From positions 992,001-1,056,000 of the forward strand of contig JAIVLN010000001.1 in the NCBI GenBank assembly GCA_020524245.1: a stretch of DNA of 64,000 bases, read 5' to 3'. The stretch comes from Rossellomorea aquimaris (lineage in GTDB: Bacteria; Bacillota; Bacilli; Bacillales; Fictibacillaceae). Shown here piece by piece: positions 1 to 8,431 of the stretch. A program made the position numbers and the translations under genes. Under the pieces are notes generated by a model. The model worked only from the letters and a program-made list of their open reading frames with translations. It had not been told where the DNA came from and ran no database searches. Every line of letters begins with the position of its first letter. Within the stretch, counting starts at the first letter, position 1.

Positions 1-1424
1 TCATCTTTCAAATCCCCACCAAAGAAATGCTCACTGTCAGCAGCTCCAGCAAATACCGATGTGATTCGGCTTCCGACCGCCATGTCGAAGATTCCTTCAT
101 CCGTTTCAAAAAGCACGGTTCCGTTGTGCGTCACTTTCGCACCTTCAACACCAATCAAGATGACTTTATCGTTATTGCGGACGACATGATCGAGCGTACC
201 TTGGACAACGATACCTGAATCAAATTCCAATCGGAGTGGTTCTCCAACTTCAAGCCAGTTGGCTACAAAGTCTTCATCCGTCCAATCCTCTAGTGGTTTT
301 TCCGAGCCAGTAATATTTCCGATTGGTGAACTGAAGCCTTCTACATGGATATCTTTTCCATGACCTTCTAACACTTCCTCATTTACAGAAAGGGCTGTTG
401 GTCCTTCCGTTTTCATGAAAATCGCTTTCCCATCAGTGTCTTTGAGCAGTTCAGTCACAGTACCTGTCACTTGAAGTCCTGAACTGAAGACGGAAGTTGC
501 CGTGTTCGCCGATCGGACCGCTTTATCTAGACTTTCCGTACCTCCAACTTTAAACGCCATCGTCTCAGAAAACTGTTCAACTGCTTCAATCAATTGTTCA
601 AAGCTTTCACAGACAAAAAGCTGTGGCTGCTGGGTGGTAATGTCGAAACCTGTGTTAATCGCCGTTTCCAGATCGAATGGAAGTTTCGTAACTTCATCTG
701 ATAAACTCGTAACACTCTCACCGATTGAAGACAATAGACCTGCTCCGTATAGTTTCGGCTTCTCTACCGTACCAATCATGCCGAATTCGACTGTCCACCA
801 GTACAATCTTGAAATCTGTTCAGCTTCAGAAATCTCAGTGACCGCTTCCTGCTTCTCTTTAAAATTCGCACGTGCCGCTTCGATCTCTTCTTCTGAGGCT
901 GAGCCATCCTCAAGTATCGCAGACAATGAACGGATGGCATCAAACAGTTCATGCTCTTCTTTGGTCGCGAGTGCTTTCGATCCGATCTCACCGAACATTT
1001 TTACAAATTGAGCAAAGGTAGGATCTGATAGAATCGGTGCGTGGCCTGCCGCTTCATGAATGATGTCAGGAGCTGGTGTGTAATCGATGTTTTCGAGTTT
1101 ACGGATGTCCGTTGCAATCGGCAAGTACCCATGCGCCTGGAAATCGAAGAACATAACAGCCGGAATGAATCCGTCAATGGTAACGGCTCCCCAACCGAAT
1201 GGCTTCAAACTCTCGTTCATATCATCGACTTTCGGAATCGAATTGATTTTGATCCCAGATGAAACCAAGCCATCCGTATACGCTTCATGGGCCACATCTT
1301 TCAAGAAATTATGATTCTGTCGCATGACATAACGCCAAACCGCGTGGTCGATCGGTGAATACTTCTCATGATGCTGCTCCACAACAAATTTTCTTAAATG
1401 CGCCGGTAATGGTCTTTGTTTCAT
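1..1424 (-). CDS. phhA: Phenylalanine 4-monooxygenase (aromatic amino acid hydroxylase), 3' end cut by the window
   Basis: An open frame runs leftward from an ATG at 1424 to the window edge, giving 474 visible codons. The ATG follows AAGGAGA at good spacing. The protein carries the aromatic amino acid hydroxylase iron site: HEAAGH supplies the two His ligands and YWWTVEFG the Glu ligand. The family is non-haem iron and pterin dependent, and turns phenylalanine into tyrosine. Bacillus members are unusually long because of an extra C-terminal region, and the visible part (residues about 300-474) fits that form. The upstream T-box with a tyrosine codon supports a role in making tyrosine. The exact C-terminus is not visible. 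Confidence 0.9.
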   Translation of the reverse strand, partial: MKQRPLPAHLRKFVVEQHHEKYSPIDHAVWRYVMRQNHNFLKDVAHEAYTDGLVSSGIKINSIPKVDDMNESLKPFGWGAVTIDGFIPAVMFFDFQAHGYLPIATDIRKLENIDYTPAPDIIHEAAGHAPILSDPTFAQFVKMFGEIGSKALATKEEHELFDAIRSLSAILEDGSASEEEIEAARANFKEKQEAVTEISEAEQISRLYWWTVEFGMIGTVEKPKLYGAGLLSSIGESVTSLSDEVTKLPFDLETAINTGFDITTQQPQLFVCESFEQLIEAVEQFSETMAFKVGGTESLDKAVRSANTATSVFSSGLQVTGTVTELLKDTDGKAIFMKTEGPTALSVNEEVLEGHGKDIHVEGFSSPIGNITGSEKPLEDWTDEDFVANWLEVGEPLRLEFDSGIVVQGTLDHVVRNNDKVILIGVEGAKVTHNGTVLFETDEGIFDMAVGSRITSVFAGAADSEHFFGGDLKD

Positions 1425-1540
1425 CTTTCATTCTCCTTTTTATATTAATTTATTGGTGATGCATTTGTTTTTTGGAATTGCTGTTTTCTAATGAATTGTT
1501 GCTTTCGGGTCGTTTTTTTAAAAGACAACTTATGCATTTT

Positions 1541-1667
1541 GATTGGAGAGCAAGGTGCGAGACTCCTGCGGGATCAGCGGGACAGGTGAGACCAATCAAT
1601 GTCGCAAGCGACGAGTGGGCTCACCGCACGCCCCGAGGAAAGCGAGCATCCTGGAGCGGAAATCAAC
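1541..1667. repeat. Dispersed GC-rich intergenic repeat inside the phhA leader
   Basis: This block of about 127 bp is much more GC-rich than its surroundings. It has internal complementarity (GGTGAG against CTCACC) and the phrases GACTCCTGCGGGA and CTGGAGCGGAAATCAAC. I recall very similar blocks scattered between genes in many Bacillaceae genomes; that is memory, not a search. It lies between the T-box terminator and the phhA start codon, so it would be transcribed as part of the mRNA leader. It contains no supported gene. Confidence 0.6.
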
Positions 1668-1713
1668 TACTCTCAAGAGCAACAAAGTTTGCGAAAACAG
1701 CCTTTGAAAAAAC

Positions 1714-1905
1714 AAAAAAACCTTCCATCCGATTAGGGACGAAAAGTTTCCGCGGTACCACCCTGATTGATGAACTGAATCGTTCATCCACTCATTCATA
1801 AAGCCCTTCACTTGCAATGTAATTCACGAATTCGACTGCCCGGACTTTCACCACCCGCCCGGTCTCTATATGCTGCCCACCGAATTGCTACTGCTTTTGC
1901 AAAAG
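1714..1905 (-). promoter_or_regulatory. T-box leader with a UAC (tyrosine) specifier upstream of phhA
   Basis: Read on the minus strand, the region has the T-box core AGGGTGGTACCGCGG (1764-1750), a stem I with AGAGA and GGTGGTGAAAGTCC, and a specifier context GAAU-UAC-A with the codon at 1821-1819. Directly after the core, ACTTTTCGTCC pairs with GGATGGAAGGT over 11 bp and is followed by seven T (1747-1714), which is the intrinsic terminator. T-boxes let transcription continue when the matching tRNA is uncharged, so this leader should sense tRNA-Tyr. That fits control of an enzyme that makes tyrosine. The alternative triplet UUA is less likely because the base after a specifier is normally a purine. 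Confidence 0.9.
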
Positions 1906-1989
1906 CTATGATATTGAATTGATTGTTATTTACACACTTAAACGCTTAGACGCTTAGACGCTTTTAAGTGCTAAAGTTAAGTTATCCAT

Positions 1990-2018
1990 ACTATACACAG
2001 TACTTTTCAAAACGTCAA
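1990..2018 (-). promoter_or_regulatory. Sigma-A promoter of the T-box/phhA transcript
   Basis: On the minus strand TTGACG (2018-2013) and TATAGT (1995-1990) are separated by exactly 17 bp. Transcription would start near 1983, about 80 nt before stem I of the T-box. The stretch between holds a short direct repeat (CGTCTAAG, two to three copies) of unknown meaning. Confidence 0.8.
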
Positions 2019-2052
2019 CCCATTTTTTACGGAAAAGATGCCCCAAAACACG

Positions 2053-2082
2053 AAAAAAGCATCAGCCTCTAGTGCTGATGCC
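2053..2082 (-). terminator. Intrinsic terminator of the VOC dioxygenase gene
   Basis: On the minus strand GCATCAGC and GCTGATGC form an 8-bp stem followed by six T. It lies 11 nt past the stop codon at 2093. Confidence 0.85.
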
Positions 2083-2092
2083 TTCAAAAATT

Positions 2093-2944
2093 TTATTTTA
2101 CATCCAATAAAATACGATTACCGGAAGGGTCCTCCGTCCATATTAATTCTTCGTGGATTTCTAGGGGATATCCCATCTGTTTCAACTGCTCGACCCTTTC
2201 ATTCCTTTCCGCTTTATCATGAAACGTTATCGAGTACCATCGCATATGGACACTATCCTGATCTGGTTTGGGATTGACAGTCCCATTCCATGTATTCAGT
2301 CCAATGTGATGGTGATAACCACCAGTTGAAACGAAGAGTGCTCGGTGCCTCATCGGTATCGTTACATCAAAACCGAGTCCATCTACATAAAATCGCTTTG
2401 CTTCCTCAAGATTATGAACATGCAAATGAATATGACCGATGACCGTATCTGACGGCAGGCCGTTCCAATGTCCGTCTCCTTCTTGAATGACGCCTTCCAT
2501 ATCAATCGGGTCACTCACCAGCGGTAATTCTTCTCCTTGCCAGGTCCAATCTTCAGGTGGCAGATCGCGATAAACTTCAATTCCATGACCATCAGGATCG
2601 GCTAGATACAGGGCTTCACTGAACAGATGGTCAGAGCCTCCTTGTAAAAGGTATCGTTTTTCTTGCATATGGATGATAAAATTTCCAAGATCCTTTCTGG
2701 AAGGCAACAAAATGGCAAAATGGAACAAACCAGTCCTTCTTGCTTGTTTAGGTCCAGCCTCTGGATTTTCGACCAATGTGACGAGTGGATTCACACCATC
2801 TGCTGTTAACGTGACCGAATTTCCGTCTTCCGTTAAAATTTTGAAGCCTAGTACTTCTTTATAAAACGTCAGAGAATGTTTCAAATCCGAAACGATGAGC
2901 TCGATTTGGTCTACAAATGGATTTGCGCCTCGATGAAATGACAT
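2093..2944 (-). CDS. VOC-family ring-cleavage dioxygenase, CatE-like
   Basis: A 283-residue protein with two vicinal-oxygen-chelate modules. The first opens with a VDQIELIVSDL phrase, the second with GHIHLHVHNLEEAKRFYVDG. Candidate metal ligands are the His of the second opening, His in YHHHIGLNTW, and a Glu in each module (HGIEVYRD in the first). Length and layout match B. subtilis CatE, a catechol 2,3-dioxygenase, but other VOC enzymes share this fold. An ATG two codons upstream sits right against GTGAGGG; the ATG at 2944 has six-base spacing and is preferred. The gene stands alone with its own terminator and is not linked to the catabolic cluster 40 kb away. Confidence 0.75.
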   Translation of the reverse strand: MSFHRGANPFVDQIELIVSDLKHSLTFYKEVLGFKILTEDGNSVTLTADGVNPLVTLVENPEAGPKQARRTGLFHFAILLPSRKDLGNFIIHMQEKRYLLQGGSDHLFSEALYLADPDGHGIEVYRDLPPEDWTWQGEELPLVSDPIDMEGVIQEGDGHWNGLPSDTVIGHIHLHVHNLEEAKRFYVDGLGFDVTIPMRHRALFVSTGGYHHHIGLNTWNGTVNPKPDQDSVHMRWYSITFHDKAERNERVEQLKQMGYPLEIHEELIWTEDPSGNRILLDVK

Positions 2945-3082
2945 ATACATCCCTCACTTTCACTTACTTTTTACAAGCTAATATAATTATAGCATAGTCA
3001 AAGCAACTTTCAATTCGTAAGTAAAGGGTTGTATAAATTTTCCCATACGGGTATGATTACTAAAAATGCAAAGGAGATGGAT

Positions 3083-4015
3083 ATGAAACCTCGCTATGAG
3101 TCAAAGGAATTAAGGATTATGAGGTCTTTAAATGTTCGAATGAAGCTCTCTCAAGAAGATAAGAATTATAAGGACAACCTTGAAAAGGGCTATATAGGCG
3201 AAAAAAGATTCGATGATTTAGCAGAACCTTTCCTGGTAGGAAAAATTGTTCTCAATGACATGTTGCTGATGCATAACAATACTGTAGGTCAGATGGATTC
3301 ATTAATCCTTTCATCATCCCCCAAAATCTATCTGATTGAAATTAAAAATTTTGAAGGTGACTACTATATTGAACGAGAACATTGGTACTCAACATCCGGA
3401 AATGTAATAAAAAACCCCTTACATCAGCTACAACGAAATGAAATTGTATTAAGAGGATTGCTTAATAAATCAGGTTACAATCATGTACCCATCGATCCCT
3501 ACCTAGTCTTCGTAAACCCCGAATTCCATCTCTACGATTCATCTCAAAATCTACCAATCATTCATCCAGCTCAGTTAAATCGCTTTTTCAATTACTTGAA
3601 GAAATCTCCCCCACAATCAAAAAGTCAGCACCCCCAACTAGCGCGACGATTATTAACTCACCATCTGACAGAAAATCCACACTCAAAAATACCAAAATAC
3701 CAATATGATCAACTCGAGAAAGGGATCTATTGTCCTGGGTGTTTTACGTTATACGATAGATTAGAGAGGACCTACCTGTATTGTGAAAAATGTGATGGTA
3801 CAGAAGAATATCATAAAGCTGTTTTACGGGCTGTGGACGAGTATCAACTTCTCTTCCCGGACAAGAAAATAACGACAAATAATATCCAAGAGTGGTGTCA
3901 CATTATTAAGGATAAATCGTCTATCCGAAACATCCTCATGAGCAATTTTGTACGAGTAGGACATAGCAAAAGTTCACATTTTGTAAATGCTGAAAGAAGA
4001 GAAGATGACCAATGA
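3083..4015 (+). CDS. NERD-domain protein with C-terminal zinc ribbon (intact catalytic motif)
   Basis: A 310-residue protein. Residues 35-150 form a NERD (nuclease-related) domain of the PD-(D/E)xK type, with Asp72 in VGQMDSLIL and Glu86-x-Lys88 in YLIEIKNFEG. A zinc ribbon follows, with CxxC pairs at 217/220 and 234/237, then a helical tail. NERD proteins are predicted nucleases, and their role in Bacilli is not established. The ATG at 3083 is chosen because AAGGAG lies six bases upstream; open frame further upstream has no ribosome site. A paralogue with the same architecture, but lacking the catalytic Glu, is at 52083-53036. A 52-bp repeat array begins directly after the stop codon. Confidence 0.8.
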   Translation: MKPRYESKELRIMRSLNVRMKLSQEDKNYKDNLEKGYIGEKRFDDLAEPFLVGKIVLNDMLLMHNNTVGQMDSLILSSSPKIYLIEIKNFEGDYYIEREHWYSTSGNVIKNPLHQLQRNEIVLRGLLNKSGYNHVPIDPYLVFVNPEFHLYDSSQNLPIIHPAQLNRFFNYLKKSPPQSKSQHPQLARRLLTHHLTENPHSKIPKYQYDQLEKGIYCPGCFTLYDRLERTYLYCEKCDGTEEYHKAVLRAVDEYQLLFPDKKITTNNIQEWCHIIKDKSSIRNILMSNFVRVGHSKSSHFVNAERREDDQ

Positions 4016-4024
4016 AAGTCCTCT

Positions 4025-4337
4025 GTGGTAGGGTGATTTGCGTCATTTGATGATTTCACTCTACCAGAACTCACATCTGGTTAGGTATATTTCGAGATTT
4101 GACGATTTCACCCTATCAGAACTCCTCTCTGGTTAGGTATATTTCGCGATTTGGCGATTTCACCCTACCAGAACGCACATCTGGTTAGGTATATTTCGCC
4201 ATTTGGCGATTTCACCCTATCAGAACGCCTCTCTGGTTAGGTATATTTCGCCATTTGGCGATTTCACCCTACCAGAACGCACCTCTGGTTAGGTATCTTA
4301 CTCGATTTGACGATTTCACCCCATCAAACGCCCTCTT
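4025..4337. repeat. Tandem array of 52-bp hairpin units (array A)
   Basis: Five full 52-bp units start at 4051, 4103, 4155, 4207 and 4259, with partial units on both sides. Each unit opens with (C/T)GATTT and carries a dyad ACCAGA-7 nt-TCTGGT. Most then have TATTTCGC followed by CATTTGGCGA, which makes a second small palindrome, TCGCCATTTGGCGA. The array fills the gap between the NERD gene and the convergent crh terminator. The 24.6-kb array has the same frame with a different stem. No open frame here is credible. Confidence 0.95.
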
Positions 4338-4361
4338 TAAACAGGTTCTTTTTTAACACAA

Positions 4362-4401
4362 CAAAAAAGTACTATCCATTCACAATCTCTGGATAGTACT
4401 T
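4362..4401 (-). terminator. Terminator of crh
   Basis: On the minus strand AAGTACTATCC pairs with GGATAGTACTT (11 bp) and is followed by six T. It starts six bases after the crh stop codon. Confidence 0.9.
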
Positions 4402-4406
4402 ATGTA

Positions 4407-4664
4407 TTACTCTGCTGCTGTTACGAAGTGTTCCAGCGCATTGAGTGCTTCTTTTTCATCTTTTCCATCTGTGACGATTGTGACAGTCGAACCAGAAGCA
4501 ACTGCTAAGCTCATGATCCCCATAATGCTTTTTGCGTTCACCTTTTTCCCGTCTTTCTCCAAAAACACATCCGAAGAAAAGCGGTTTGCTTCTTGAACAA
4601 ATAATGCTGCAGGTCGAGCCTGTAATCCGGTTTTCAACTCAACCGTCAATTCCTTTTCCAACAC
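4407..4664 (-). CDS. crh: Crh, HPr-like catabolite repression protein
   Basis: An 85-residue HPr-fold protein. Where HPr has the PTS phosphorylation site His15, this protein has Gln (KTGLQARPAA). The regulatory Ser46 is kept in AKSIMGIMSL. This combination defines Crh, which cannot carry PTS phosphate but is phosphorylated on Ser46 by HprK and then acts as a CcpA co-effector. The start is a GTG at 4664 preceded by AAGGAGGA; a nearby ATG is out of frame. It follows whiA, as in B. subtilis, but the terminator between them suggests its own promoter. HprK is encoded at 23035-23970. Confidence 0.95.
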   Translation of the reverse strand: MLEKELTVELKTGLQARPAALFVQEANRFSSDVFLEKDGKKVNAKSIMGIMSLAVASGSTVTIVTDGKDEKEALNALEHFVTAAE

Positions 4665-4751
4665 TGTTCCATTCCTCCTTGTACGTTCCCTGTTTATAAT
4701 ATATATATCGTTTAGCGGAAATTAATGTGAAGTTCTTAACGATTTGTAAAA

Positions 4752-4765
4752 TGTAAGCGTTCTCG
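4752..4765. promoter_or_regulatory. Possible cre (CcpA) site upstream of crh
   Basis: TGTAAGCGTTCTCG matches the cre consensus TGWAANCGNTNWCA at 13 of 14 positions. It lies about 90 bp upstream of the crh start and just past the whiA terminator. One near-match in 64 kb could be chance. Confidence 0.35.
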
Positions 4766-4778
4766 TATGATTTTGAAA

Positions 4779-4812
4779 GAAAAACGCCTGAGGTTACATT
4801 TGACCCAGACGT
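4779..4812 (-). terminator. Terminator overlapping the 3' end of whiA
   Basis: ACGTCTGGG, inside the last whiA codons, pairs with CCTCAGGCGT just past the stop, and a T run follows. The stem includes two G-T pairs. The terminator would separate crh from the upstream genes. Confidence 0.7.
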
Positions 4813-5729
4813 ATTTTGTTCGCCAATTCATCGAGCTTTCGCAATCGGTGATTAATCCCTGATTTGCTGATGGGTCCTGTTGAAACGAGGTCTCCTAATT
4901 CTTTCAACGAAACATCCTGGTACTTCACACGCAGTTCGGCGATTTCCCGAAGCTTATCAGGCAACGTTTCAAGACCAACTTCCCGTTCGATCAGCTTGAT
5001 ATTTTCAACCTGTCTCATGGACGCACCGACGGTCTTGTTCAAGTTCGCCGTTTCACAATTCACGAGACGATTGACGGAATTCCGCATATCCTTCATGATC
5101 CGGACATCTTCGAATTGTAAGAGTGCATTATGCGCACCAATGAGCGTCAAAAATTCCGAGATCTTTTCTCCTTCTTTCATGTAGATGATGAATCCTTTTT
5201 TCCGCTCTAACATTTTCGCATTTAGTCCAAAAGAATTAATCAAGTCCAGAAGAGATTGTGAATGTTCTTCATACATAGAGAAGATTTCGAGATGGTAGGC
5301 AGATTCAGGATGGTTTAATGATCCCCCAGCCAGGAAAGCCCCTCTTAAATAAGATCGTTTACAACAGCTTTTCTTCGTAATGGATGTGGATACATCCCGC
5401 TTGAATGAAAAGGTATCATCGATGATGTCCAGTTCACGCAGTAACGTTCTGGAATCTTGCTTGATACGTACGATATAAACGTTGTTTTTCTTTAATCTCA
5501 TCTTTTTACGGACGAGTAATTCTGCTGGATAGCTGTATAGTTGCTTGATCAATGTGTAGATGCGCCGCGCGATCGCTGCATTTTCAGTCGGTATATCCAA
5601 TATGATTTCCCGATTTGCGAGCGATATGGAGCCATTCATCCTGATCAGAGCAGATAGTTCTGCTTTCGAGCAACAGCTTTTCAGCTCCAGCTTCGTCAGT
5701 TCTTTTTTCGTATCGGATGCAAACGACAC
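4794..5729 (-). CDS. whiA: WhiA-family DNA-binding regulator (YvcL)
   Basis: A 311-residue protein of standard WhiA length. The N-terminal two-thirds resembles a LAGLIDADG endonuclease fold ([16 protein letters not shown]), and the C-terminus is a helix-turn-helix ([20 protein letters not shown]). In Bacillus, WhiA affects cell division and chromosome segregation; in Streptomyces it controls sporulation genes. The start is GTG at 5729 after a GAGGGGGTG stretch. The next gene upstream is yvcK, 35 bases away, in the order rapZ-yvcK-whiA-crh known from B. subtilis. Confidence 0.95.
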   Translation of the reverse strand: MSFASDTKKELTKLELKSCCSKAELSALIRMNGSISLANREIILDIPTENAAIARRIYTLIKQLYSYPAELLVRKKMRLKKNNVYIVRIKQDSRTLLRELDIIDDTFSFKRDVSTSITKKSCCKRSYLRGAFLAGGSLNHPESAYHLEIFSMYEEHSQSLLDLINSFGLNAKMLERKKGFIIYMKEGEKISEFLTLIGAHNALLQFEDVRIMKDMRNSVNRLVNCETANLNKTVGASMRQVENIKLIEREVGLETLPDKLREIAELRVKYQDVSLKELGDLVSTGPISKSGINHRLRKLDELANKIRLGQM

Positions 5730-5764
5730 TACTCACACCCCCTCACCCATTCTTGCATCGGGGT

Positions 5765-6718
5765 TTATTGAGATACTAATTCTAGAATGATCTCTGAAAC
5801 ACGTTTTGCATCGTGTCGAATTAAAGAATCATTATATTGAATTATTTTATCACTTATGACTTCAAACCCAAAGGATTTTAACCTTGTTTCATCATATATG
5901 ACCGGTTCTCCGCCTTCAGTTGCGTATTTTTCCAATAATTCAGCCGGTACATTCTCATTATTGACAATTATCGTATCAATTATCTGAAGACCGGTATGAG
6001 CGACAAGAATGTTCACATGATCGGATGCGGTAAAATGATCCGTCTCGCCTGGTTGGGTCATGACATTGCACAAGTAGACCTTCTTGGCCGATGACTTCTT
6101 GATCTCTTCAGCGATTCCAGGAACAAGCAGACTTGGTAGAATACTTGTGTAAAGGCTCCCAGGACCGATGACGACCATGTCTGCATCCCGGATGGCACGT
6201 AGACTCTCATCGAGCGGTTTGACTGTATCCGGCGTCAAGAAGACGCGGACGATTTTTTTACCAGTATGCGGGATTTTCGATTCACCTGACACGATGGAAC
6301 CGTCATTGAACTGTGCATTCAATACGACCCTGTGATCCGATGCAGGCAGTACTTTCCCTCGAACATTCAGAACTTTAGACAACTCACGTATTCCCGTTAC
6401 GAAATTACCTGTGATGTCTGACATGGCAGCCAACAATAGATTGCCGAGCGAGTGACCGGACAATCCATTTCCATTTGTGAATCGGTGTTGGAACAGTTGT
6501 TCAACAAGCGGTTCGACCTCAGAAAGAGCAGCCAAAACGTTACGGATATCCCCTGGTGGAATGATATCGAGCTCTTCTCTCAGTCTTCCAGAACTTCCGC
6601 CATCATCTGCCACAGTCACGACGGCCGTGATATCGACCGGGAACTTTTTCAATCCCCGTAACAGTACAGATAATCCTGTTCCTCCGCCAAAGACGACGAT
6701 CTTAGGCTTTCGATTCAA
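5765..6718 (-). CDS. yvcK: YvcK, UDP-sugar-binding gluconeogenesis factor
   Basis: A 317-residue protein of the CofD/YvcK family. The nucleotide-binding opening is [15 protein letters not shown], followed by [15 protein letters not shown] and, mid-protein, [17 protein letters not shown]. In B. subtilis YvcK is needed for growth on gluconeogenic carbon and influences cell-wall synthesis. The start appears to be TTG at 6718, inside the 3' end of rapZ (17-bp overlap), with only a weak GGAAA ribosome site. That suggests translation coupled to rapZ. Confidence 0.95.
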   Translation of the reverse strand: MNRKPKIVVFGGGTGLSVLLRGLKKFPVDITAVVTVADDGGSSGRLREELDIIPPGDIRNVLAALSEVEPLVEQLFQHRFTNGNGLSGHSLGNLLLAAMSDITGNFVTGIRELSKVLNVRGKVLPASDHRVVLNAQFNDGSIVSGESKIPHTGKKIVRVFLTPDTVKPLDESLRAIRDADMVVIGPGSLYTSILPSLLVPGIAEEIKKSSAKKVYLCNVMTQPGETDHFTASDHVNILVAHTGLQIIDTIIVNNENVPAELLEKYATEGGEPVIYDETRLKSFGFEVISDKIIQYNDSLIRHDAKRVSEIILELVSQ

Positions 6719-7613
6719 TTTCCGGTTTCCGACTCTTATCTTTTTGAATATCGCGGTGGCTGCTATGGACGCGATAGTCTTTGCTCAGATATTCTCTCAG
6801 ATGTTCTGCGAGCGTGACAGAACGATGTTTACCACCCGTACAACCGACAGCAATGACGAGCTGGCTTTTTCCTTCTCGCTTGTAGTGCGGGATGATGAAA
6901 TCGAGTAAACTTGTCAGCTTTTCGATGAACTTTTGGGTTTCAGACCATTTCAAGACGTACGAAGACACTTCTTCTTCCAGGCCTGTTTTCGGACGCATAT
7001 GTTCGATGTAGTGCGGGTTCGGTAGGAAGCGCACATCGAATACCAGGTCTGCGTCGATCGGCATTCCGTATTTGAAACCGAAGGAAAGAACATTCACTGT
7101 AAAAGGATGAGACTCATTGACGGAATAGCGTTCAATGATATTCTCACGCAGCTCTTTCGGTTTCATATTAGTCGTATCGAGGATCTTTTGCGCTCTGCCT
7201 TTTAGCTCTTCCAGCAGTTCACGTTCATTCTTAATTCCTTCAAGCGGCAATCCGTTCGGCGCTAATGGATGGGAACGACGTGTTTCTTTATAGCGTTGGA
7301 CCAGTTTGGAATCTTGTGCATCCAAGAAAAGAATCTGTGGTTTGATTCGATCGTTATTGGACATTTCATCGATCGTCGCAAACAACTGATCGAAGAACTC
7401 ACGACCACGTAAATCCATGACGAGAGCGACTTTATTCAGCTTCCCGGTTGAACCATCCATCAACTCTACGAATTTCGGTAAAAGAGCTGGCGGAAGATTA
7501 TCGACACAGAAATAGCCCAAGTCTTCAAAGCTTTGCATCGCGACCGTTTTACCAGCACCTGACATACCAGTGATGATGACCATTCGAAATTCCTGTTGTT
7601 CTTGTTGTTTCAT
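6702..7613 (-). CDS. rapZ: RapZ/YvcJ nucleotide-binding protein
   Basis: A 303-residue P-loop protein with Walker A GMSGAGKT near residue 15 and the C-terminal family signature [17 protein letters not shown]. In E. coli RapZ is an RNase adaptor for small RNAs that control GlmS. In B. subtilis YvcJ binds and hydrolyses nucleotides and affects competence. The ATG at 7613 follows AGGCGGGA. It forms a tight cluster with yvcK and whiA downstream and the Nudix gene yvcI upstream. Confidence 0.95.
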   Translation of the reverse strand: MKQQEQQEFRMVIITGMSGAGKTVAMQSFEDLGYFCVDNLPPALLPKFVELMDGSTGKLNKVALVMDLRGREFFDQLFATIDEMSNNDRIKPQILFLDAQDSKLVQRYKETRRSHPLAPNGLPLEGIKNERELLEELKGRAQKILDTTNMKPKELRENIIERYSVNESHPFTVNVLSFGFKYGMPIDADLVFDVRFLPNPHYIEHMRPKTGLEEEVSSYVLKWSETQKFIEKLTSLLDFIIPHYKREGKSQLVIAVGCTGGKHRSVTLAEHLREYLSKDYRVHSSHRDIQKDKSRKPEIESKA

Positions 7614-7703
7614 GGGTAATCCCGCCTTTCATAGGATCGTCTTCAGTGTATAGGAAATCAGTCCGTTCTTAATAACGGACCTATTCATTGTAAAAGAGTC
7701 AGC

Positions 7704-8171
7704 TTAAGATGGATCCAATCGATAACTGAGAAGCTTAAACTCAGGGGTATACGTAAACGTACCGATAATCATGCCGTTTCCAGTCATCATGTAATCCAAT
7801 ATGTGATAGTCTCCCGGTGCCATTGGCAAATCAGAAACTTCTTCCTTTGGTTTCCAGGCGAGTTTCCCTTCTTCAGACTCCGAAAGTACTTCTCCTTCAA
7901 AATCCGTTGCGTAGAAGGTGAACATCATCCATTCTTGGACGATTTGATCTCCTTCTTTTATGATGAAATTGAAGACCCCTTTCAATTTCGGGTTCTTCAA
8001 GTACAATCCTGTTTCTTCACGGTACTCGCGAATGACCGCATCTTTAATTGTCTCTTCAGACTCCATTTTTCCGCCTGGTGCTACCCACCATCCACGTCGT
8101 GGTTTTTGCAGCACTAAGATTTGATCATCCTTCTCGAGTACACAATTGGCGACTCGTTGCACTTCACTCAC
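7704..8171 (-). CDS. yvcI: Nudix hydrolase YvcI
   Basis: A 155-residue protein with a complete Nudix box: GGKMESEETIKDAV followed by IREYREETGL. It probably hydrolyses a nucleoside diphosphate derivative, possibly an oxidised nucleotide. The GTG at 8171 aligns with the B. subtilis N-terminus (M-x-x-x-QRV-NC), but AGAGG touches it directly. The GTG at 8162 has better spacing, so the true start is uncertain by three codons. A TATAAT at about 8187 is a possible promoter -10 element. Confidence 0.85.
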   Translation of the reverse strand: MSEVQRVANCVLEKDDQILVLQKPRRGWWVAPGGKMESEETIKDAVIREYREETGLYLKNPKLKGVFNFIIKEGDQIVQEWMMFTFYATDFEGEVLSESEEGKLAWKPKEEVSDLPMAPGDYHILDYMMTGNGMIIGTFTYTPEFKLLSYRLDPS

Positions 8172-8253
8172 CTCTTTCTATCATTATACTACATCCTATG
8201 TTCCTACGCTTACCGTTAATTTCTTATAGTTTATGTAAACTGGGGGTCATCTT

Positions 8254-8269
8254 AAACAAACGTTTGTTT
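8254..8269. other. Perfect 16-bp palindrome, candidate operator
   Basis: AAACAAACGTTTGTTT is a perfect dyad in the yvcI upstream region, about 80 bp before the start codon. Size and symmetry suit a dimeric repressor such as a TetR-family protein. No regulator gene lies nearby. The 405-bp gap 8172-8576 otherwise holds a GGTACC repeat and the trxB terminator, and no gene. Confidence 0.4.
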
Positions 8270-8357
8270 GAGAGATGACATTGTTGCAAAAACCTGTATC
8301 CTTCCCCAAATCTCCGTTTTGCTCATTTTGGGTAACGATAACACCTCGTATGACTTC

Positions 8358-8419
8358 GTGGTACCAGGTACCGGTAAAAAGCTCGCTTACCACAGGGGTT
8401 CTAAAGTGGTACCTGGCAC
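8358..8419. repeat. GTGCCAGGTACC-type inverted repeat
   Basis: GTGGTACCAGGTACC (8358-8372) faces GGTACCTGGCAC (8408-8419), giving an imperfect inverted repeat of about 62 bp. The same end sequence bounds the element at 58196-58302 between oppA and oppB, so this is a dispersed family. Confidence 0.75.
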
Positions 8420-8431
8420 TGCAAAAAATGC

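Noticed and set aside
502-1011. Plus-strand 169-codon open frame
   Set aside because: It is antisense to the clearly coding phenylalanine hydroxylase gene and has no ribosome site.
2093-2944. VOC dioxygenase as the ring-cleavage enzyme of the catabolic cluster
   Set aside because: It lies 36 kb or more from the cluster, which has its own cupin dioxygenase for 3-hydroxyanthranilate.
4025-4337. Array A as a CRISPR array
   Set aside because: Whole 52-bp units repeat without unique spacers, and no cas gene is near.
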